A stretch of DNA of 64,000 bases. It comes from Verrucomicrobiota bacterium JB023 (lineage in GTDB: Bacteria; Verrucomicrobiota; Verrucomicrobiia; Verrucomicrobiales; Akkermansiaceae). The stretch lies in NCBI GenBank assembly GCA_030673895.1, contig JAUTCR010000025.1, forward strand, positions 62,001-126,000. Reading direction: 5' to 3'. Under the pieces are notes generated by a model, which saw only the letters and a list, made by a program, of their open reading frames with translations, searched no databases and was not told the DNA's origin. Positions 1 through 8,247 of this stretch are shown one piece after another (the stretch's first letter is position 1; each line of letters begins with the position of its first letter). A program made the position numbers and the translations under genes.

Positions 1-318
1 AAGCTGAGGACGAGCTTCTACGTCTTACTTGCCGTGTTCGCCGCCTTCCTGCTAGCCCCCGGCTTCGGTCTACTGGGCAAAGCTCTTGACCTCATCCGGC
101 ACCTCATGGAACTGACGAACTTCGGGCAAGCCGTTCCGACGAGGATGGCAAACGAGCTGTCCCAGCTCATCTTATCGACGGTGTGGGGTGTTGCACTTTC
201 TTTTCCCATCCTGCTTGCTCTCATCGTCGTCGCCTTCCGCTGGCAGAAACGCCAGAAACAATTCTATCAATTGGAAAAATCCATCCGTGCCGAGAAAGGC
301 CCGACCTTCCGTCTCTAA
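1..318 (+). CDS. MotA/TolQ/ExbB-type proton channel subunit, 3' part only
   Basis: The reading frame is open from the first base of the window, so the amino end lies outside it; about 105 codons are visible. They show a hydrophobic segment, a glycine-rich stretch (PGFGLLGKALDLI), a loop, then a second membrane segment preceded by LILSTVWGVALSFP, and a charged tail. This pattern of a GLLG-type turn followed by a TxxG membrane helix is that of the MotA/TolQ/ExbB family, inner-membrane stators that use the proton gradient to drive outer-membrane transport, cell-envelope integrity or motility. The threonine in LSTVWG matches the family's conserved pore threonine. The partner (ExbD/TolR/MotB) is not in view. 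It ends six bases before the next gene. The family call is fairly safe; which member it is cannot be told. Confidence 0.55.
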   Translation, partial: KLRTSFYVLLAVFAAFLLAPGFGLLGKALDLIRHLMELTNFGQAVPTRMANELSQLILSTVWGVALSFPILLALIVVAFRWQKRQKQFYQLEKSIRAEKGPTFRL

Positions 319-324
319 TCCATC

Positions 325-1089
325 ATGTACACTTCTCTCGAAGCCGAGCTGCACGACCTGTTCTGGGATGCCGAGGGGCCTCCCGCCGAATTGCCTCTTA
401 TCCGCGACTTCTTGGGCCAGCATCCCGGGCGGTCGCTCGAGTTCGGCTGTGGCTCGGGGAGGCTTCTCCTGCCGCTCCTCAAGGAAGGTTTCGACATCGA
501 AGGCCTCGACAATGCGCCGGAGATGCTCTCCCTCTGTCGTCGCCATGCCGCCAAGCAATTTCTCAATCCCACGCTGCATGGCGCCGAGGTTGAAGAATTT
601 CAGCCGAGTCAGCCCTATCAGGCCATTGCGGTTCCGGCCTTCACGCTGCAATTGCTGCCGGATCCTCCCGCAGCGCTCACGCATCTCCGGCAGTGGCTGA
701 GTGATGGAGGAGGGCTCTACCTCACCGTCTTCGAGCCCTTGGCTGAGCTTGAAGGCGATTTGCCGGAAAACGAAAGCTACCTTGATCATCAGCTCACGCT
801 GCCTGATGGAACCGACGCCAGCATCCACACCCGCCACGAACTGGACCGGGCTAATCGCATCCTGACCCGGCATCACCATTATGAACTCAAGCGAGATGGC
901 GAGAGCCTCCGCGCCCACGATTCCACCCAAGTGATGCACTACTTTGAGGAAGGTGAACTCGAGAGCGCCCTCGTGCTCGCGGGATTCGAGCTCAAGCGCT
1001 ACTTGATCGATTTCGGAATGAACGAAGAAGAGGATGAGACGGCAGGCATCACCACCTACCATGCCGTCGCCAAAGAGGGAGCGGCCTGA
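325..1089 (+). CDS. class I SAM-dependent methyltransferase
   Basis: This 254-residue soluble protein carries the SAM-binding motif I LEFGCGSGRL at residues 38-47, followed by the acidic post-I loop GLDNAPEML around residues 60-68, and a hydrophobic motif with paired prolines (QLLPDPPAAL) near residue 112. This is the Rossmann-fold methyltransferase pattern (Methyltransf_11/25 type). The substrate cannot be read from the sequence. It is the first gene after the ExbB-type gene and lies about 60 bases before the small membrane protein of the glycan block, so it may act on a sugar or lipid intermediate, but that is inference from position only. Confidence 0.75.
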   Translation: MYTSLEAELHDLFWDAEGPPAELPLIRDFLGQHPGRSLEFGCGSGRLLLPLLKEGFDIEGLDNAPEMLSLCRRHAAKQFLNPTLHGAEVEEFQPSQPYQAIAVPAFTLQLLPDPPAALTHLRQWLSDGGGLYLTVFEPLAELEGDLPENESYLDHQLTLPDGTDASIHTRHELDRANRILTRHHHYELKRDGESLRAHDSTQVMHYFEEGELESALVLAGFELKRYLIDFGMNEEEDETAGITTYHAVAKEGAA

Positions 1090-1148
1090 CCGCTGACCGA
1101 ATATCGATTTTTCATTCATCCAATTCCCTCTAGGCTGAGGCCGCGACT

Positions 1149-1775
1149 TTGAATCCCGACCGCGACAAACCCAGTTGGCTCCGGGCCGTGACGAATGCCA
1201 CCATCGTCGTGGTCGGCTCCATTCTCGTTCTCTTTCCCTCCTGGCTTCCCAGGGCCACGCCGATTGGGGTCGATCTCGAGAACTCGGCGGTGGAGCTTCT
1301 CCAGCTAGCCCTCTTGCTGGTCTCCATGGCGCTCTGCCTGGCCGCCTCCTCGCACGCCGGTCGCTTCCGCCCCATTTATCAAACCCTCTCGTTGGGGTGT
1401 CTGGCGGCAGCCATTGGAGAATCGACCGATTGGTTGCGTCTCATCATTCCCTTCAATCCCGACCTGACGCTCATCCCCGTCTTCGGGATGATGATTATCC
1501 TCTTGGTCAACAATCCTCGCGAGACTCTCCGTTTCGTCGCTCTCTCCGCCCGCCATCCGGCCTCGGGCTTCCTCGCCGCGGCCCTTATCATCATTTACGT
1601 TTTTGCCCGGTTTTTTGGCTCTAAAACGTTTTGGCAGAACACTTTGGAGGGAGATGTGCCTGCCAATCTCCCCAAGATTTGCTCGGCCTACTTGGAGCTC
1701 TTGGCTTGTTATTTCTTTTTTGTCGGCGCGGTCGGTTTCACCTTCACCCTCCGTCGCAATCGCGAGGATCTCTGA
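1149..1775 (+). CDS. hypothetical multi-spanning membrane protein
   Basis: The predicted product has 208 residues and about five to six hydrophobic segments separated by short charged loops, with a basic carboxyl tail (RRNREDL). I do not recognise the family. The start is TTG; no ATG in frame would keep the first membrane helix. A -10-like TAGGCT sits at 1131-1136, only 12 bases ahead of the start, and no Shine-Dalgarno is seen. The next gene begins six bases after the stop, so it is probably co-transcribed with the acyltransferase and could serve the same envelope pathway. Confidence 0.55.
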   Translation: MNPDRDKPSWLRAVTNATIVVVGSILVLFPSWLPRATPIGVDLENSAVELLQLALLLVSMALCLAASSHAGRFRPIYQTLSLGCLAAAIGESTDWLRLIIPFNPDLTLIPVFGMMIILLVNNPRETLRFVALSARHPASGFLAAALIIIYVFARFFGSKTFWQNTLEGDVPANLPKICSAYLELLACYFFFVGAVGFTFTLRRNREDL

Positions 1776-1781
1776 GTATTG

Positions 1782-3038
1782 ATGGCCAAGAAAAAGCGAA
1801 AGAAAAAGCCGGTGGCTTGGGGCTTGGAATATCTCGGCTACCGCGTCTTTGAAGCCATCCTCCGGCCCTTGCCGAGCGGCTTGGTTTCACTATTGGGCTC
1901 TGGCGTCGGGATGCTCGTTTACGCGCTCTCCCCGCATTATCGCCGGCTTGTCTTACGGAATCTGCGCATCGCGCTCGGAGGGGAACGCTCGCTGACTGAA
2001 CTTCACGCTCTTTCCCGAAAGACCTTCCGGCACAATTTCGCCAACTTTATCGGAGCCCTCAAGACGAGCGTGATGACCACGGCGGAGGTCGAAAAGCACG
2101 TCTCCCTCGACGGTCTCTCGGCGCTTCGAGAGCACCTGACCAGCGGGAAGGGCGCGATCCTTGTGCTCGGTCACATGGGGAACTGGGAGATCCTTAATCG
2201 CCTCCACCAATATCTGCCACCCGGCACGCAAGCCGGCGGCGTCTACCAGCCACTGAAGAACCCCTACGTCGATGCTCTCTTCAAGCGTCGGCGGGAGCAG
2301 GATGGCTCAGTCCTCTTCAGCAAGCGGGACGGCTTCCATAGTCCGGCAGGCTTTGTCAAAAAAGGTGGGGTGCTGATCATCGTGGCCGACCAGCGAGTCA
2401 AAGCCGGTTTGCCCATCCCCTTCTTCGGCAGACTCTCCTCGCTTTCCCCGCTGCCCTCTATTCTAGCACGGAAGGCGGGCCATTGCCCGATCTTTGCGGT
2501 CGGTGTGGAATCGACAGACCCCGGTCATTGGCGAGTCGTCTTTCGCGAGGTGAGCGAACCGAGCCCGGCCTCGATCATCGCCGGCCTCGAGGCACTGATC
2601 CGGCGATCTCCGGCCGATTACCTCTGGCTCCACGACAGGTGGAAATTACTCCGCAGGAATCCCTTCGATCAGCGCACCAAAACTCCGGCGACCCCTCCGG
2701 CCCCCACCCGTCCCATCCAGCTCCTTCTGCTCTCCCATTCCGCGATCGCTGGCGAGGATGCTGACGGCTACGCCGACAAACGAGGTCCCGCTGTGCCCCC
2801 CTTGCGCTTTCATGCCATGACCTGCGAGAAGACAGAGAACGCGGAACCTCTCGCCGCTCGCATCAAGCAGTATGACCACCAGCTAGAAGCCCCTCTCGAA
2901 GCCATCCTCATCCTTACCCCCCATCGCACCTTGCACCGGGCGGCACAGCTATCCGGGGTGCCGAATATCTACACGAACCACGACGAGCTTCCTCTCCCTG
3001 CCTTTCTCAGAACCCTCAGCCCCAATTCCGAGACTTGA
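1782..3038 (+). CDS. LpxL/HtrB-type lipid A acyltransferase with carboxyl extension
   Basis: The family transfers a secondary acyl chain onto the lipid A precursor at the inner membrane. Residues 1-290 match it: a basic, membrane-proximal amino end, the catalytic H-x4-D/E box as HMGNWE (His131, Glu136), and the block VADQRVKAGLPIPFFGR at 201-217 that normally lines the acyl site. Family members are about 290-310 residues, but this protein has 418: a proline-rich hinge near 302-310 leads to roughly 110 extra residues with an alternating hydrophobic core (LLLLSHS, AILILTPHRTLHRAAQLSGVPNIY). The extension is not one I can name; a remnant of a glycosyltransferase Rossmann half is possible. The ATG at 1782 is preferred over the TTG one codon earlier. 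The stop overlaps the next start (TTGA), implying translational coupling. Confidence 0.75.
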   Translation: MAKKKRKKKPVAWGLEYLGYRVFEAILRPLPSGLVSLLGSGVGMLVYALSPHYRRLVLRNLRIALGGERSLTELHALSRKTFRHNFANFIGALKTSVMTTAEVEKHVSLDGLSALREHLTSGKGAILVLGHMGNWEILNRLHQYLPPGTQAGGVYQPLKNPYVDALFKRRREQDGSVLFSKRDGFHSPAGFVKKGGVLIIVADQRVKAGLPIPFFGRLSSLSPLPSILARKAGHCPIFAVGVESTDPGHWRVVFREVSEPSPASIIAGLEALIRRSPADYLWLHDRWKLLRRNPFDQRTKTPATPPAPTRPIQLLLLSHSAIAGEDADGYADKRGPAVPPLRFHAMTCEKTENAEPLAARIKQYDHQLEAPLEAILILTPHRTLHRAAQLSGVPNIYTNHDELPLPAFLRTLSPNSET

Positions 3039-4084
3039 CCTCCCCCACCCTCATCCTTGGCAATTCAAACCGGAAATTCTCCGGGGTCACCTCCACGATG
3101 CTGCAGACCCTGCCGCATCTCCGGAAGGAATTCCCCCTGGCCATTCTCGGCGAGCACCACGTGCCCGCCGACATTCCAGTCATTCACTTCGGACAGCTCT
3201 TGTCGCTCGGTCGCCGGGCGCGCGCTCCCCTCCTGTTTCACGCCCGTCGCAATGACGAGATGCTTCAGGCCCTTCTCGCCAAGAAGCTGGGAGCCAAGCT
3301 CAAAATCGTTTTCACCTCGACCGCGCAGCGCTATCATTCGCGTCTCACCAAGGAGTTAATCAACCGCATGGACGGCCTGATTACCACTTGTTCCGGGGCC
3401 GCTTCCTATCTCCATCGCCCTGCGGATATGATGATTCCTCATGGAGTCGATCTCCAGCGCTATCATCCGGCAGAGGACAAGCGCCTCGCCTGGCGCGCTC
3501 TTGGTCTGCCCGGCGACTACGGCATCGGTATCTTCGGACGCATTCGTCCGCAAAAGGGAACCCATCTGCTCGTTCGTTCCGCCATTCCTCTTCTCAAGAA
3601 GAATCCGAAACCGACGATTGTTATCGTCGGTGAAACCCTTCCTCGCGACGCCTCGTTCCAAAGTGCGCTCGAGAACGAAGTCCGGGAGGCAGGTCTGTCC
3701 GACCGCATCATCTTCCTCGGCAAACAGCCTTTCGACCGTCTGCCCGAGCTGTTCCGGGCGCTGCATCTTGTGACCGCGCTCAGTGACAATGAGGGCTTCG
3801 GCCTCACCGTGCTGGAGGCCTTCGCCAGCGGCACAGCCGTCCTCGCCACGAGAGCCGGAGCCTGGGCCGATATCGTCAGCCCGGGAATCGATGGAGAATT
3901 GATTCCTGTCAAAGACGAGCGGGCGGTGGAAGTCGCCTTGCGCGAGCTGCTCCAACACCCCAGCCAACTCATCGAGATGGGGCAACGGGGTCGTGAAAAA
4001 GCCGTTGCAGACTACTCCATCGAGCGCGAGGTCGCCGCCTTATCCCAATTCTACCGCCGCTTCCTTCCGCCCGCATCCGACTGA
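3035..4084 (+). CDS. family 4 glycosyltransferase (GT-B fold)
   Basis: This 349-residue protein has the two-lobed GT-B layout. The second lobe carries GRIRPQKGTHLL (about 168-179) and the nucleotide-sugar-binding E-x7-E box as NEGFGLTVLEAF (Glu253, Glu261), followed by GTAVLATRAGA. This is typical of retaining GT4 enzymes that add hexose or heptose to lipopolysaccharide core. It starts with TTG inside the TTGA that ends the acyltransferase, so the two are translationally coupled. Coupling with a lipid A acyltransferase suggests a role in adding an early core sugar; the actual donor is unknown. Confidence 0.8.
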   Translation: MTSPTLILGNSNRKFSGVTSTMLQTLPHLRKEFPLAILGEHHVPADIPVIHFGQLLSLGRRARAPLLFHARRNDEMLQALLAKKLGAKLKIVFTSTAQRYHSRLTKELINRMDGLITTCSGAASYLHRPADMMIPHGVDLQRYHPAEDKRLAWRALGLPGDYGIGIFGRIRPQKGTHLLVRSAIPLLKKNPKPTIVIVGETLPRDASFQSALENEVREAGLSDRIIFLGKQPFDRLPELFRALHLVTALSDNEGFGLTVLEAFASGTAVLATRAGAWADIVSPGIDGELIPVKDERAVEVALRELLQHPSQLIEMGQRGREKAVADYSIEREVAALSQFYRRFLPPASD

Positions 4085-4094
4085 GCCTTCCCCC

Positions 4095-5039
4095 ATGAAG
4101 TCCCGCCGCCCCAGCCTTCACAAGGTCAGCTATTACCTCTCCCACGCCCCTGCCTATCTTCTACCCGATTGCCTCTATCGCTTCGATGCGGACAAGAACT
4201 TTGGGCAATTGTCGGAGGCGGAACAGGAACTGGTCTTGGACCGAGTTGATCAATGCAACCAACTGAATGAGCCGTTCACTCTTTCGCCACAAGCCCGCAG
4301 CTTGCGGTCGATGCCCTTTGCGAAGAATAGCGCTTACAAAATGGACATGGCCCATGCCCTCCGGGGACACGGCAAGGGCAAGCCCTTTGATAGCATCTTC
4401 GGGGATATCACCGAGGTTCCCGCCACCCCCTCCTTTGTCAAAACCCGCCCCATCGCCGGCGACACCACGGCAGCCGTCCTTCTCAAGCTGAATACCCCGA
4501 GGCACTTCACCTTCTTCAAGGATCCGCTCTCCTTCGAGGAGAAGAAGGACCTCATCGTCTATCGCTCAAAAGCTCACAAGAAAGACCGCAAGGAGCTGGT
4601 GAAGCGCTATTACCAGCACCCCCGCATGGATATCGGGTCGGCGAGTAATCGCTCGATCTACGGCAAGGGCTTCCTCCCCCAGACCGAGCAGCTGCAGAGC
4701 AAATTCATCATCTCGGTCGAAGGAGTCGACGTGGCCTCGAATTTGAAGTGGATCATGGCCTCGAATTCCCTCTGCGTCATGAAACCGCCCACCATGGAGA
4801 GCTGGTTCCTGGAGAGCAACCTGGTGGCTGGCAAGCACTACATCGCAGTCAATGATGACTTCTCAAATCTGGAGGAAGTGGTGCAACCGTATCTCGATAA
4901 CCCCGCGCTTGCTCAGGAAATGCTTCACCACGCCCACGACTACGTCGCCCCCTTCCGCAATCCTCTGATCGAACGACAAGTTGCCTACCGGGTGATTGAA
5001 CGCTATTTCAAATTGGCGAGAAATCCCGAAGAAGGTTGA
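4095..5039 (+). CDS. family 90 (CAP10/LpsA-like) glycosyltransferase
   Basis: The 314-residue product resembles the LpsA/CAP10 family (GT90), enzymes that add hexose or xylose to lipopolysaccharide or capsule. Supporting blocks are KTRPIAGDTTAAVLLKLN near residues 115-132 and, in the carboxyl half, SVEGVDVASNLKWIMASNS followed by VMKPPTMESWFLE and a GKHYIAVNDDFSNLEE segment, which is the usual donor-binding end of the family. The ATG at 4095 follows the previous stop by ten bases; an upstream in-frame extension exists but overlaps the GT4 gene. No Shine-Dalgarno is visible. Confidence 0.75.
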   Translation: MKSRRPSLHKVSYYLSHAPAYLLPDCLYRFDADKNFGQLSEAEQELVLDRVDQCNQLNEPFTLSPQARSLRSMPFAKNSAYKMDMAHALRGHGKGKPFDSIFGDITEVPATPSFVKTRPIAGDTTAAVLLKLNTPRHFTFFKDPLSFEEKKDLIVYRSKAHKKDRKELVKRYYQHPRMDIGSASNRSIYGKGFLPQTEQLQSKFIISVEGVDVASNLKWIMASNSLCVMKPPTMESWFLESNLVAGKHYIAVNDDFSNLEEVVQPYLDNPALAQEMLHHAHDYVAPFRNPLIERQVAYRVIERYFKLARNPEEG

Positions 5040-5183
5040 GCCCGGGCGTCTGACAGACGGGTCGTGGTCCCGTCCAAAGCATTTGAACAACGGACACGAA
5101 AAACCAACGGAATCCTTTGCGATTCGGACTCGAGTCGCTAGTCTTCCAGCCCTTCCATCTCGTCTCTTCACTCCCACGATTCT

Positions 5184-6017
5184 ATGGCCATCTCCGTCGT
5201 TATCAGCACTTACAACCACCCCAGGTGGTTGGAGAAGGTGCTTCATGGATACACCTTGCAAACGTTCTCGGACTTCGAGCTCGTCGTTGCTGATGATGGG
5301 TCCGGGGAGGAAACCCGAGACGTGATCGAGCGCTTCAGAGCGGATCACCCTAAGATTCCGCTCAATCATGTGTGGCACGAGGACCAAGGATACCGGCGGC
5401 AAACGATTCTGAATCTTGCCCTGCAGGAGCTCAGCCACGACTACCTGCTGATGACGGATGGCGATTGCGTCCCCCGCCCCGATTTTCTCGCCGTCCACAT
5501 GGAGCAGGCCGAGCCAGGCTACTTCCTCTCCGGCGGCTACTGCAAGCTCCCCATCGAGTTGAGCCGCCAAATCGATTTGGATGACATCGCCTCCGGTCGC
5601 GCCTTCGACGTCGCTTGGCTCAAGGAGAATGGCCTGGAGGGAGCCTCGCAGCAATTCCGCCTGGGCCTCACCTCGCCTTGGAATACTCTCGCAGACCTCC
5701 TGACTCCCACCAAAGCAACGTGGAATAACTGCAATGCCAGTGGCTGGACGAAGGACATCATCGCCGTCAATGGCTTCAACGAGACAATGCAGTATGGAGG
5801 ATCCGACCGCGAACTGGGGGAGCGGCTCTGGAACTCGGGTCTCAAATCAAAGCAAATCCGCAACCGGGCCATCTGCCTCCATCTCGACCACAAACGTGGC
5901 TACAAGAACGCGGAACAGGTGGCCAAGAACAAGGCGCTGCGTCAGAACGTTATCGACAAGAAGATCGTCTGGTGTCCTGACGGCATCATCAAATCGCCGG
6001 TTCCTCCCAGCTCTTGA
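5184..6017 (+). CDS. family 2 glycosyltransferase (GT-A fold)
   Basis: The protein of 277 residues begins with the GT2 hallmark ISVVISTYNHP and has VVADDGS at about 34-40. The metal-binding DxD is TDGDCV (Asp92, Asp94). The second half contains NASGWTKDIIAVNGFNE and GGSDRELGERL, the acceptor and ED-type region seen in galactosyl- and N-acetylhexosaminyl-transferases. It probably adds a sugar to lipopolysaccharide core at the cytoplasmic face of the membrane. The 144 bases upstream hold no gene; a short perfect palindrome (CGTCTG-A-CAGACG, 5047-5059) lies there. Confidence 0.82.
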   Translation: MAISVVISTYNHPRWLEKVLHGYTLQTFSDFELVVADDGSGEETRDVIERFRADHPKIPLNHVWHEDQGYRRQTILNLALQELSHDYLLMTDGDCVPRPDFLAVHMEQAEPGYFLSGGYCKLPIELSRQIDLDDIASGRAFDVAWLKENGLEGASQQFRLGLTSPWNTLADLLTPTKATWNNCNASGWTKDIIAVNGFNETMQYGGSDRELGERLWNSGLKSKQIRNRAICLHLDHKRGYKNAEQVAKNKALRQNVIDKKIVWCPDGIIKSPVPPSS

Positions 6018-6020
6018 ATC

Positions 6021-7127
6021 ATGCCGCCCGCCAAGAAGATCGACGACTGGGGACGCCGCCTCCGCACCTACCTCTCCCCGGCCTCCCACCGGAGCTACGA
6101 GACCCTTCGTAGCAAGGGCCTCAATCTGCCCGACGCCAAGACTCCTTGCGCCGTCTTCGATTTCACCAGCCACGCCATCGACGGCGTGGGAGGACGCTAC
6201 CTCTTCTACCTCGTCCACGAGGCCATCGCGGCGGGCTTCCATCCTCTCTTTCGGGATCGCTATCGCTTCCTCGCCACCTTCCCGCACAAGCGCTTCAAGA
6301 GGCTTCTTCTCGAGCTGCCCCATGGAGTCTGCCATGGCGACGAGGATCTCCCGGCAGGCAGCATCCTAGTGACGGACCACGCCCGATCCGCGGACCGGTT
6401 CACCTCAATCGGCAAGACGATCCTCATCGATTACGAGCAACGCCGTCCTGTCCGGCCCGATGAGTATGCCCTGCCTTTCTCCAGCCACCCTTCCATCATC
6501 CATCAAGGCCATGATCTCAGCGACTTCCGGAAGGGTCATCCGCGCAAGCAGAGGGTCTTTTTCGCGGGGGAAGCCAAACGGCCGAAATACGCAAAGCCTG
6601 AACTAGAGTCCGTCTATGGTGTCCTCAATCGCGCCGATGCCATCGAGATGATCGAGCTAGCCCTGCAGGAGGAAAGCCTGGACCCGGCAAAGATCCGGCT
6701 CTGCTATCGGGCGCAGGATCGAGTGGCCAAAAGCGAGTGGCTGCCCACCTTGGGCGACAGCGATTTCTTTCTGGCTCTTCCCGGGGTCGGCATGCCTCTT
6801 TGCCATAATCTGATTGAGAGCCTCTCTCTCGGCACCATCCCGATCCTTCAATATCCCCAATACCTCGACCCTCCTCTCCAGCATGGCGAGAACTGTCTTG
6901 TTTTCGAAAACGAAGACGACCTTCTCTTAATCGTCGCCTCCGCCATCCGCATGCCAACAGAAGAGATCGCCCGGCTCTCGAAGGCAGCGGTCGACTACTA
7001 TGAAGAGCATCTCGCCCCGGGCCGCTTTTTCCGTCGCTTGATGAGTCGTCCGGGAGAGAACCCCACCGTTTTCGTCAACGCCTACCGCGTGCCCCGGCCC
7101 CCCGTAAGCTCGGAAAACAGCTTCTGA
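6021..7127 (+). CDS. exostosin-like glycosyltransferase
   Basis: This 368-residue protein starts three bases after the GT2 stop. Its carboxyl third contains FFLALPGVGMPLCHNLIESLSLGTIPILQYPQ in outline: a GxGMPLxHNxxE box followed by the G-x-IP-I turn, which resembles the donor-binding end of exostosin-type GT-B enzymes. The amino third (FDFTSHAIDGVGGRYLFYLVHEAI) has the look of an acceptor-binding lobe. It is likely another surface-glycan sugar transferase. Its last 46 bases overlap, tail to tail, the end of the GT4 gene on the other strand. Confidence 0.6.
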   Translation: MPPAKKIDDWGRRLRTYLSPASHRSYETLRSKGLNLPDAKTPCAVFDFTSHAIDGVGGRYLFYLVHEAIAAGFHPLFRDRYRFLATFPHKRFKRLLLELPHGVCHGDEDLPAGSILVTDHARSADRFTSIGKTILIDYEQRRPVRPDEYALPFSSHPSIIHQGHDLSDFRKGHPRKQRVFFAGEAKRPKYAKPELESVYGVLNRADAIEMIELALQEESLDPAKIRLCYRAQDRVAKSEWLPTLGDSDFFLALPGVGMPLCHNLIESLSLGTIPILQYPQYLDPPLQHGENCLVFENEDDLLLIVASAIRMPTEEIARLSKAAVDYYEEHLAPGRFFRRLMSRPGENPTVFVNAYRVPRPPVSSENSF

Positions 7128-8131
7128 TAAGCCGCGACGATTGCTTCCGTTGAGAACCTCTCTTCGAGGACACGTCCACCATTGGCAACTAGCCGGTTAG
7201 CCAATTCCCCATCCGCCAGCACCCGCTTGACCGCGTCAGTGAAGGCTTCCACATCATTCTTCTCGCAAAGCAACCCCGTCTCACCCTCGTCAACCAGCCA
7301 AGCAGGCCCCTCGAGATTGGAGGTCACGATGGGGACCCGCTGTCGCCAAGCCTCGACAATCACATTGCCGAACGGCTCGGAACGGGTGGGAAAGAGCACG
7401 ACATCCGCCAGCCGATAAACCTCACCCATCTCACGGCACCATCCGAGAAAATGAACCCGTTGCTCCACGCCCAACTCCTTGGCGAGCGTCCGGAGCTCCT
7501 CCTCCTTAGGCCCGCCGCCCGCAATCAGGAGGTGAAGCTCAGGAATCGCCGCCGCGACCCGAATGCTGATGTCATGCCCCTTCACTCCCTTCAAACGCCC
7601 CACGCTGGCCGCAACCGGGGCTCCGGAGGGTAAGTTAAGCTGGTCCGCCAACTTGCCTTGGGACTTCTCATTCAAGTCTTCGCTGAAGTTCGGAATCAAA
7701 CGAAGATTCTCTTTCGATACCCCCTGTTTCTCCAACCACTCGATGACGCCGGGCGCATTACCCACCACCGCATCGTAGCCTGTGAAATACTTGCCCCGGT
7801 AGTAACCACCCACCCGGGCCACTCTCGCCAGTCCCTTCATCTTCGGCACCGCCGCCGCTCCCCGGCTCATCCAAGCCAGCGCGACCTTGGCACCGACCTC
7901 CCGGCAGATGCGCCCGACCATCGGCTTGGCAAAGTGCTTCCGCCAGCCCCTTGCATTGATCACCCGCACCTCACAACCAGCCTCCGTCAATCGAGCTTCC
8001 CGCTCCGGATGGGCTTGGATGATGAGGGTCTGCTCGAGGCCGGCCTTTTGGAATTCGATGGCCAGCTTCTCGAAGAACGTCTCCGCACCACCATCACCAT
8101 AGGCGAGCATCACTTGGACCAGTTTCGGCAT
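7082..8131 (-). CDS. family 4 glycosyltransferase (GT-B fold)
   Basis: This 349-residue protein is the only gene of the glycan block on the minus strand. It has the glycine-rich amino motif YGDGGAETFF (11-20), the second-lobe entry ASVGRLKGVKGHD (175-187), a GGGPKEEEL loop, and the E-x7-E box SEPFGNVIVEAW (Glu252, Glu260). These are GT4 features. The ATG at 8131 was chosen because the upstream in-frame extension is arginine-rich and non-homologous in appearance, and because promoter-like hexamers (8139-8167) end seven bases before it. It converges on and overlaps the exostosin-like gene by 46 bases. Confidence 0.8.
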   Translation of the reverse strand: MPKLVQVMLAYGDGGAETFFEKLAIEFQKAGLEQTLIIQAHPEREARLTEAGCEVRVINARGWRKHFAKPMVGRICREVGAKVALAWMSRGAAAVPKMKGLARVARVGGYYRGKYFTGYDAVVGNAPGVIEWLEKQGVSKENLRLIPNFSEDLNEKSQGKLADQLNLPSGAPVAASVGRLKGVKGHDISIRVAAAIPELHLLIAGGGPKEEELRTLAKELGVEQRVHFLGWCREMGEVYRLADVVLFPTRSEPFGNVIVEAWRQRVPIVTSNLEGPAWLVDEGETGLLCEKNDVEAFTDAVKRVLADGELANRLVANGGRVLEERFSTEAIVAAYQKLFSELTGGRGTR

Positions 8132-8138
8132 TGCCCGC

Positions 8139-8167
8139 AGCCTAGCGGCACGGCCAATTGGGTCCAA
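8139..8167 (-). promoter_or_regulatory. candidate promoter of the minus-strand GT4 gene
   Basis: Read on the minus strand, TTGGAC, a 17-base spacer and TAGGCT are followed after seven bases by the ATG at 8131. If this is the promoter, transcription would start at or next to the start codon and the mRNA would be leaderless. The hexamers are imperfect, so chance is possible. Confidence 0.35.
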
Positions 8168-8247
8168 ACCGCTCTCCCTGTCATCCCTCCGTCCGCCCTT
8201 GACTCTTCTGCCGCCAGCCAGCGCAATACCGTGGCTCACGCCGGAGA

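Noticed and set aside
172-1119. A 315-codon open frame on the minus strand
   Set aside because: It is antisense to the methyltransferase, which has clear SAM motifs; the frame arises from GC-rich codon structure and has no recognisable domain.
5047-5059. Palindrome CGTCTG-A-CAGACG
   Set aside because: It is short, its one-base centre cannot form a hairpin loop, and it is 125 bases from the next start; there is nothing to tie it to regulation.
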